DNA from: Geosiphon pyriformis
Taxonomy: Eukaryota; Glomeromycota; Glomeromycetes; Archaeosporales; Geosiphonaceae
DNA: 64,000 bases
Direction: 5' to 3'
Assembly (NCBI GenBank): GCA_016748015.1
Contig: JAAOMT010000760.1
Coordinates: 420,663-484,662 of the forward strand
A program made the position numbers and the translations under genes. Below the pieces are notes generated by a model that searched no databases, had not been told where the DNA came from, and saw only the letters and a program-made list of their open reading frames with translations. Position 1 is the first letter of the stretch. Each line of letters begins with the position of its first letter. Shown piece by piece: positions 56,741 to 64,000 of the stretch.

Positions 56741-57046
56741 TCAACATGCACGATGGATAGACCAAAAAACATCACAAACAAAATGTTTAGAGTTTTCAGA
56801 AACAATACTGCCATTAGTTAGAACAAAACATTTCTTGAGCTGGGGAGAGAGGAGCCAGTCTGAATGGAAAGAGACACCAGCAAGTGAGTTAGTCTGAACA
56901 TTACCCAAAATGCCTAAGTGTTTTTTAACCTTATACCAGTCAACATTCAAATTTTTTTTATGTATAATGCCAGTGATGTGTTGATATTTAACTCAGCATT
57001 TGTTCCAGAAGTCTGAAGCCAATAACAATAATTCAGCTTTACATGC
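56741..57046 (-). pseudogene. LINE ORF2: C-terminal half of RNase H
   Basis: 56741-56950 has 'NVDWYKVKKHLGILGNVQTNSLAG', the last RNase H motif (normally KGHSG...GN..AD); the His remains and the Asp has become Asn. 56951-57046 continues 'CKAELLLLASDFWNKC' up to the insertion site, where the N-terminal half of the domain stops. Confidence 0.8.
57043..57046. repeat. Target-site duplication ATGC of the 1-kb insertion (left copy)
   Basis: ATGC before TATTAC (57047) and again at 58047-58050 after GTAACA. Removing the insert and one copy joins the RNase H coding sequence in frame (ALDA then CKAE). Confidence 0.85.
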
Positions 57047-58046
57047 TATTACTAGAGGTTTTTGGGTCTCTTTTCTTGAATGTTGTAAATGTCTGTTGGT
57101 TGGAAATTTACATTTTTTAGAAGTAATTGAACCTCCAATAACTGAATTTATCTTCAAATTATTTCCTATAATTTGAATCACTGGGCTTATAAGTGGAATG
57201 GCCAATTCTGTGCCAGTTACTTTATGTAGTTACATTATAGTAAATGTCAACTCTTTCCCAGGAATTGCTCGTCTGGAAGCTCACTAAAATATGTAGTTTC
57301 TTTGCTGTAAAAGTCAACTCTTCTACAGGAATTCTCGTCTATAGGCTACCCTAATGATTATAATAATAAAATAAAAAAAAAGAAAAGAAAAAAAGAAAAA
57401 AAATGTAAAAGAAATGTAAAAGAAATTGAATTCTGTTAAGAAAAACATTTTCTATCTAGACCTGGAGTTACTAACAGTTTACTGAAATTGGTAGCTAATC
57501 AATTTCAAAATGTTAATTGGGTTTTGGGGATTTTCCAAGTGCAATAATTAAAGAATTTGGTTTTTTAAATTATTTGATATTTATTTCTTTTTGTGTGTAT
57601 AGGAATGGTTCTAAGTAATAAATCTAAAGTAAGATACATTTTTTCAAAAAAAAAAGCTTTTTTTTTATACAAATTGTCATAACACTATTTTGTGAACTTG
57701 AACTTTGCTATTTTCTACAATTTCACTGAACTAAAGATACATTTCAACAAACTACAAGTTATTTTTGTGAACTATTAAATATTTCGGTGAACTATCAATT
57801 ATTTCAGCAAATTTCTACAAATTTCAGCAAACTTTTGAATGTTACATATTTCAGGGTATTGTATAATTGATCATCACACTTAGGTTACATTTGTGTTATG
57901 TACAAATTGAGTTATTAATTAAATGATAATTTCGAACATTTTGCTAATGTAATAAGTGATAATTTGAACCAATAATATATGCTAATTAATGATAAGAATG
58001 AAGATAATTTTATGCTAAATAATATTTTTAATTTTGTTTAGTAACA
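57047..58046. mobile_element. 1,000-bp solo-LTR-like insertion in LINE RNase H
   Basis: Exactly bounded by TATTAC...GTAACA and the 4-bp TSD ATGC, the same end chemistry as families A and B, but with unrelated internal sequence, so a third LTR family (C). It contains two imperfect copies of a 60-bp unit with 'GTCAACTCTT..CAGGAATT' (about 57230-57355), a long A-rich tract (57365-57425), and short 'TGAACTATnAATTATTTC' repeats (about 57690-57835). No protein domain. The orientation is undetermined because both ends read TG...CA. Confidence 0.72.
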
Positions 58047-58310
58047 ATGCATCCAAAGCAGCTTGGCTGTCAGAGAATAGACAGACTGAACTTGAACTAG
58101 ACACACACTTAAGAGCCAATACAATGGCTTGAAGCTCCATTAATGTAGAAGATATTATGCCAGTTACCTCCACCCCAAGCCCTAAGTTAATGTTCTCAAA
58201 GAACACAGCAGTACCAGCTTTCATATTAATATTCCCCAGGCCACAAAAGGAACCATCCGTGTACACAGAAAAGCCAAAAGCACCACTGCCAGACAATTGA
58301 TTATGCACTG
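58047..58310 (-). pseudogene. LINE ORF2: N-terminal half of RNase H
   Basis: 'FSVYTDGSFCGLGN' (first Asp), 'LMELQAIVLALK' (Glu) and 'LFSDSQAALDA' (Asp) are the three catalytic motifs, all intact. The frame then runs into the LTR-like insertion and stops. Confidence 0.88.
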
Positions 58311-59345
58311 TTCTAAACTCATGAAATTCAAGAATATTTTTTGCAGCAGTATCATTTGGAGGTAAAAAGCAGACATCAAGAAAACCAAAATCATGAAGAT
58401 ACTGAATGGCAGCAACAAACCAGACAGAAACAGGGCCACATGGGTCAAGTCTCTTCCATTGCTTAAAAGTCTTTCAGTCAAAAACAGCACCATTATGGCA
58501 CTGAAGCTGCTCAACAAAAGTAATTCCATAATGACAAAAAGAGAGAAGACATCTGAAATACATTAACTTACCAAGAACATCAGATAAAGGAGTTCCACAC
58601 CAGAAGCAAAAAACATTACACATAAGATTGCCTAGAGATAAACCAGAACTGAGAAAAACCCAAACCACACCTGCCAAAAAGTTGTTTAAAGGATTAACAC
58701 TAATGCAAACTGAAGAGCACAAGGAATATACAGAACACCAACTCAAGACCTGCAAGTCATATGACCTATGCTTGAACAATTGGCTCAAAATCCCAACAGA
58801 GTTGGTAAAACACACCACAGCAGCAACTTTGCCTTTGGCTTGAATCTGTTCAAAAGTCTTTAAGCCATAAAATAAGGAATAGTGCAAAACATCATTAAGA
58901 AAGTCTAGAGGCAGACCTGATTTCAATTTCAGGCCCTTTCAAATTAAAATATTCCACTTTTGGTACACACTAGCAGAAATAAAACTAAACTGGATTCTGT
59001 AATTAATAATAGGATAAAGGACCACCAAAACCAAGTAGGAGAACTGTTTGTCCAAAATTGCTTTTCTCAGAACAAGATTGGCAAAAAACTGTACATCCAA
59101 ATGCACTTTAGCCAAGCTAGGCTTAGACAATCCATCAGAAGAAAGAAAAATACCCAGATATTAGTGAAACACATCCTTTTTGGTGATGGAAATAAGAGTG
59201 CCACTAACAGATAAAAAAAAGCCACTACTCTACAATTAATTGGGATCACTACAGTTTTGTTATTGTTGATCGAGATATTATTCATCCTGAAAAATTCACT
59301 GGCAACATTGAGAATGTGTTGTGTAGCTGTCTAACTAAAACTGAT
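58311..59345 (-). pseudogene. LINE ORF2: RT thumb and post-RT region
   Basis: Open pieces 58474-58926 (150 codons) and 58939-59285 in shifting frames. They match the equivalents at 2821-3192 and 13276-13575. Frame changes near 58930 and 58470 show indels. Confidence 0.75.
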
Positions 59346-60905
59346 TTATATAGTATCAACAACAAATGTATTTGCAGCAAGAAAAAAAGTCAAACTATCT
59401 TGAGGATCTATGCAACCAGTCCTGGCAACATAATGTGAGTTCAGTCTATAACCACATACTGCTTCTTGTCTTTTTACTTTACACAGCAAAGTGTCATAAA
59501 AAATACACCAAAAAAAAAGTGAAAATACTTCCTCTTGATTCAAGCTATTATGAACACTATAATCATCAGTTAACCCAAAGTCAGTTATCACTCTGTTTAT
59601 GCAACCATTGTAAATACTCCCAAAAAATTTTATGAATCTACTACACATTTTGATTCTAACCAAACTTCTTCTCAGATGTTTCCAACCAACTGAGTCATAT
59701 GCTTTCCTTATGTCTTGTAAAACCAACCAAAGTTCACAATTCTTTTCTAAAGCATTTTTTACCACTGAACCAATAGCAAAAATAGAAGACTGTGTTATTG
59801 TACTTTTAAAAACTGAGAAGTTGTCACCATGAAAAATGTCATGCTTACTATATGCTACAGAGATTCTATCAAAAAAAATTTTAGAAAGAATTTTATGGAC
59901 AGTTTCAATCAGTGCTATGGGCTGAATGTTTGTAAAAACTCTCTCCCAGTCATAAGGTTTAGGAATCATAAACATCCAGGCCTCCCTCCAAGGACCCAGA
60001 ACAGATTCACAAATCAAACAAGAGTTCAAAAGCACCAATAGCAAATCCAGAACAGATCTGTTACAATGTTTCCAAAGTTTATTCGTAATACCAGAAAGGC
60101 CAGCAGCTTTGTTATTAGACAAACTCGAAACCACACCAAGAAATTTTTCCACCTCAATTGAATACATAACATTTGAAAAGGCATTGTTAAAGACATATTC
60201 CAAGGGTTGAAGTTGGTGACACCATTCATCCAAAATGTTATTAACCACCACATGCTTTCTGGTCCAGCCCTCCATAATTTTATTAACATAAAATTTAACC
60301 AAACTAGGCTTCAAAATGAGGTCCTCATTCACAACCAGATAATCTAATGTGAATTTGCAAAATGGCTGCTCAAGTACACTTCTAATAGTTTGGTCCTTAT
60401 TCAACTCAAAGTTTTCTATCTTTTTGTCAATTGCTAACTTGATTTGAGAATTCCTAACACATTTTGATTCCATTATTTTGAGGAAATAATAAGACTTTCT
60501 AATCTTTACCAAAGCTAATCTAATAGCATCAAAATGAGATCTCAAAAGAAAAAAAAATTTAACAGCAGAAGCATTAACAGAGTCCAAAGACACCCAAACA
60601 TCTAACAAAGAAATGAATCCAATAGATGACACAGAATGCAAAGTCTTTACCAACTTAGAAACCAAAATTTCCAATCTATGATAGCAGGAAGAGCTCTTGG
60701 TAAAACCACTATCAAAATTTTTAGACCAGATTTTCAAGAAAACTTCATTTGCTGAGAAACAGATGGTTTTGTGAATAGCATTTCACATGCCATCCAAATC
60801 AGACAAATAATAACAATCTGTAAACTCATCAGAAAACATGGCAAAATTATCACAAGATGCAATCCTATACTACTTCTATTTAACTCCATCAGCATTTTTG
60901 ACATT
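59346..60905 (-). pseudogene. LINE ORF2: reverse transcriptase
   Basis: The 463-codon piece 59346-60737 has fingers/palm motifs: 'NKAAGLSGITNKLWKH', 'REAWMFMIPKPYDWE', 'NIQPIALIETVHKILSKI', motif A 'LVLQDIRKAYDSV', 'NQEEVFSLFFWCIFYD', and motif C 'FVVDT', where LINEs normally have F-V-D-D-T. The first catalytic Asp is therefore Val, a transversion. The N-terminal linker to the endonuclease (60738-60905) has several stops. Confidence 0.88.
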
Positions 60906-60911
60906 AAATTT

Positions 60912-61709
60912 CTATTTGTCTTTATTGGTCTGAACACAAATAGCTCTTAGGACAGGATCTAAAATTCTACCAAGACCAATTGTAATTTGAACAAAACTAT
61001 GATTAGTGTTAAAGAACTCATTCACATCCACAACATGTCCATTTACTAAAACATTACTCAAACTTTGGAAAACAAAAATGTAATTAATAATCCTCTCAAC
61101 ACCCCTGAAATTCCTCCAAGTAGGAGCCTTAATGTGAGAACTACTAACCAATGTATTAACTAGACCTAAATTCACACACTTACTAAAGCTAGAGCTATGT
61201 TTGTTCCCATTCTTATTGAAATTACCACCTAAAAAAATAAACATATTTTCATTACAAGCTCTGGCTATAAAAAAATTAACAAGACCAGTCTGAATCACAC
61301 ACTTATCCAGAGAAGCCTCTGTATATAAACCCAATACAGAAACAGATTGTTTGTTTTTGAATAACAAGTGGACCATCAAAAGCCTATCTGGAATCTTAGA
61401 GATTTTTGAAACATGTTTGGCTAAATTTTCATTTATGATTAAGGCAATATCCACTCCTAAAAACCCAGCATTCAGACCTGAAGTAAACACTCTCACACCA
61501 GAAAACTTTTTCACAATCCAAGGCTTGATACTGAAGTGAAGCTTAGTCTTAGTAACTATTAAAATGTTATTATTTGAAACTATGTGCCATCTAATAATGT
61601 CATTCTGCTTGGCAGGAACATTCATACCTCTAACATTACAAGTAACAATTTTCCAAGCTAAACTACTTATTGGAAAAAAGAAGGGATTACCATACCACCA
61701 CCAGAACAA
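60912..61709 (-). pseudogene. LINE ORF2: AP-type endonuclease
   Basis: 265-codon piece with the exonuclease/endonuclease/phosphatase fold order: 'TCNVRGMN' (Asn), 'VTKTKL' where the catalytic Glu is expected, 'GLYTEA', 'LGGNFN' (normally GDFN), 'INYIFV' (normally IDYIFV) and 'TNHSF' (normally SDH). One Glu-to-Lys and three Asp-to-Asn changes fall on the metal and catalytic positions; all fit G-to-A. The enzyme would nick target DNA. Confidence 0.85.
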
Positions 61710-61981
61710 AAAAAGTCCAATTTATACAATATTGTCTTAACTGAATTCTTCAGAACCACCAGGTTAGCTTTTAGGCCACCTAATTTTGCAGTTAAAACAT
61801 GAGCACCACTTAGAGAAATGTTCTAAGAGATGGCAATGACTACACTAGGCATGGAAGGAATGAACAACGGAGTGTCAACAGCCATGTTCAGCATAGGGTT
61901 ATGTTTGGAGGTGGGTAAAACAGTAGAATTTACCAAAAAAACAGCCAGCAATCTGTTCAATTTACACAAAATGTTGGCCAC
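61710..61981 (-). other. LINE inter-ORF region
   Basis: About 270 bp between the ORF1 stop (61982) and the endonuclease piece. The true ORF2 start cannot be fixed; stops are present. Confidence 0.5.
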
Positions 61982-63654
61982 CTAATTAAATACATTCTCA
62001 AGCAAATGCTCGAGAACACTAACATGTGAAGCCAGAAATGTAACCACAGACATTGAACCAGTGACTGAATTTATGCTTGAATTGTTCCCAATGAGCAGTA
62101 TAGAATATAAATTTTTAGGAGAGCTGCTTACCACAAAAGCCCAAGTCATACTACCAAAGAAGGCTGGACAAAACATGAGTGCCTGCTTTTTGGCATAGAT
62201 GAGCACAAGGTGCTTTTTATCCGAATCAGAACAAAGAAATCTTTTTTTCATGGAACTCTGCCTACTGTTTTTTACACTATTCACACAGCCAAATGAAACG
62301 TAACCAAAATTACCATATGTAGCACACTTAGGAGAAGACAAACCAGCTCAAACAAGGTTAACACTCCTAAACACCAGCATAGAGCAAATGGCAGTCTCTC
62401 TGGCATCATCAGAATCAAAACATATGACAATACAGCAGACTTGTGCATAAGACACTAAATTCCTAAAAATGTAGCAAGTTTTTCCACCATACAACTGGAC
62501 CAAGTCTGAGAGATTGTGGGCAGTTGTGCCCATTAGCAGAGTATATAGAAGAGCATAATAGCTGTCCTTTAAATTCCATATTGTTTGTTGGCATTGGCTT
62601 TGGCAACACATACTGAATCCTTACCTAGCAAGATTAACCATTTGGACACAATCAAATCAGCGATCTAAAAACTCTCAAACTCCACTAGTGCTTTCTGCCA
62701 AAAGCTAATAAGCTGTATTTTGATTGAAAAAATTTTCCCATACTTGACCAAAGCTGATTTGATTGTCAATTTGGGCAAATTTACTGGAATTTTTTTGATA
62801 ATGATTTCCTGATCTGAACATATGCTGATTTTTTTGAGATCAGCATTGACTAAAAAATTCTCAGACACAACCAATTGTTTAGCCAAAATAAGACTGGAAT
62901 CAGATGTAAAAGACATCCGAATAATGCCTGAAAATTTTGAAGAAGTTGATGCATCCCCAAAACTATCAATCTTGTAGAACAGTGTCCTGACACTCTTGAG
63001 TTTGTCACATAGAGTACTTTCAAAAACAGCCAACAAACCAATGTTAAGTGCAAAAGATTTGGTAGGTTCAAAGCAAAGCTTTTCCTTGACAGAAGCAACA
63101 GAACAATGAAGAGATCCTAGAGAAACAGGTGGAAGTAAGTCCATGTTTATATTATCAGCAGCAGAGCCAAAATTACAGAGACCCAGAGATGAAGCCATCA
63201 TCATACTAGAATTAAAATGTTTCATCTTTGAGGTGTTAGTACAAAAGTCTAACTGCCCATCACTCTCACTGTCAGCATCATAGCCCACATTCTTGCCCAT
63301 CTCATACTTCAACTTTTCATCAGAAAATGTATCCATATTCTCATATTAACTGAGAACACTTGCAGGTAGTTTGTAAGATAAATCAGCTTTGTCATCTAAG
63401 TATTTGACTTTGCCAAGCAAAACTTTAAGTTTCTGCTTCAGACTTCTATTCATAGAGCTTATAGCAGCACCTCTAGCCAATTTTTTCATGGACATAGTGT
63501 TGACAGCATCAGATACTAAGAAGACAACAAAAAAATTGGTGAATTGAGAAATTGTAAAAACCGAGCAAAAATAAAAAATAAAAACAGATAAAAAACAAAA
63601 AAACTTCTTTAGAAAGTAACTCTTTTTAGGGAATTTTGGATGAAGGAGAGCCAT
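61982..63654 (-). pseudogene. LINE ORF1: RNA-binding protein with zinc knuckle
   Basis: Pieces 63346-63654, 62665-63336 (same frame, one TAA between), then 62348-62611 and 61982-62341 (frameshifted near 62600, one TGA between). The likely start is the 'MSMKK' Met near 63495. The middle part has an RRM-like layout ('SIKIQLISFWQKALVEFESF'); a second one is around 62400-62560. The knuckle 'CATYGNFGYVSFGC' (about 62285-62325) keeps the first and last Cys, but the second Cys and the His are both Tyr. ORF1 would coat LINE RNA. Confidence 0.82.
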
Positions 63655-63660
63655 ATTTTA

Positions 63661-64000
63661 ATTTAATAAAAAAAAATTATTAAATATATAATCTATAATA
63701 AAACAAAACTAAAATATGTTTTTAATTTTTATATAATAAATATTGTTTTTATTATTGTTTTTTTAAATAATATTATTGTATATATATAATTTTAGTTATT
63801 TTAATTATTTTTAAAAAAAAATAAACCATTAATAATAATATTTACAATCTTATTATTAATAATATTAAGTTATAAAAAATTATTTTTGCTGTTAAATTAA
63901 AAATAAAAAGATTGTTAATTTTGTTTTTTTTTAAAATATATTGTTTTTTTATATTTAATAAGTTTTTGTTGTTTTAATATTATGATGAATTATTTTTAAT
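63661..64000. other. AT-rich end of window without recognisable genes
   Basis: Runs of A and T with short TATA-like words; nothing coding. It probably lies beyond the 5' end of the LINE. Confidence 0.6.

Larger units (their letters stand above)
55880..63660 (-). mobile_element. Near full-length LINE (two ORFs), inactive
   Basis: Minus-strand non-LTR retrotransposon with ORF1 (RNA-binding, zinc knuckle) and ORF2 (apurinic-type endonuclease, RT, RNase H, Cys/His tail). It is the best LINE copy in the window and a guide to the remnants at 2821, 5690 and 11190. It carries a 1,000-bp LTR-like insertion, several stops and active-site changes. The 3' untranslated region is about 55880-56170. Confidence 0.85.

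Overview
This window looks like nuclear DNA of an AT-rich, transposon-rich fungus. The best guess is an arbuscular mycorrhizal fungus (Glomeromycotina, Rhizophagus-like). That rests on the strong AT bias, the fungal-type nuclear exosome gene, and my recollection of similar LTR-retrotransposon and LINE proteins in that group; no search was run. Only one apparently intact host gene is visible: an intronless RRP6/EXOSC10 homologue (7608-10802, minus strand). It forms a GC-richer island, and nearly everything else is mobile-element sequence in various states of decay.

Layout. 1-893: the 3' end of a plus-strand LTR element that entered the gag of a minus-strand element (894-2820). 2821-4745: a decayed plus-strand LINE tail. 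4746-7260: AT-rich DNA with another LINE scrap. 7261-10870: RRP6 and its flanks. 11190-14583: a decayed minus-strand LINE. 14588-55518: one 40.9-kb stack of LTR retrotransposons nested inside each other. 55523-63660: a nearly full-length minus-strand LINE carrying a 1-kb solo-LTR-like insertion in its RNase H domain. 63661-64000: AT-rich DNA with no gene.

The nested stack can be solved from 4-bp target-site duplications. Element X (minus, 14588-55518, TSD ATAG) holds a partial second element Y (LTR 20645-21501). X's right LTR is split by element P (plus, 29950-54919, TSD CCAG). P is split by element M (minus, 35007-52914, TSD ATGA). M is split by element B (plus, 40102-48082, TSD GCAT), which belongs to a second LTR family. 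All LTRs share the termini TGTTAC...GTAACA. X, Y, P, M and N are one Ty3/gypsy family (A). Its order is LTR, 41-nt hairpin, gag with CCHC knuckle, retropepsin, Cys-rich zinc-type domain, acidic linker, dUTPase, pre-RT domain, RT, RNase H, integrase, C-terminal extension, polypurine tract, LTR. Family B shares the order but this copy has no integrase; P has lost everything from the Cys-rich domain through RNase H.

The most interesting features are a five-motif dUTPase domain inside gag-pol of both LTR families, next to an unusual Cys-rich domain; a conserved 41-nt hairpin at the primer-binding region; palindromic minisatellites in U3 directly upstream of the TATA box; and inactivation of every reverse transcriptase in the window at its catalytic box, mostly by G-to-A changes. 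None of the element copies looks autonomous. The damage is dominated by transitions, as expected from cytosine deamination in methylated repeats.
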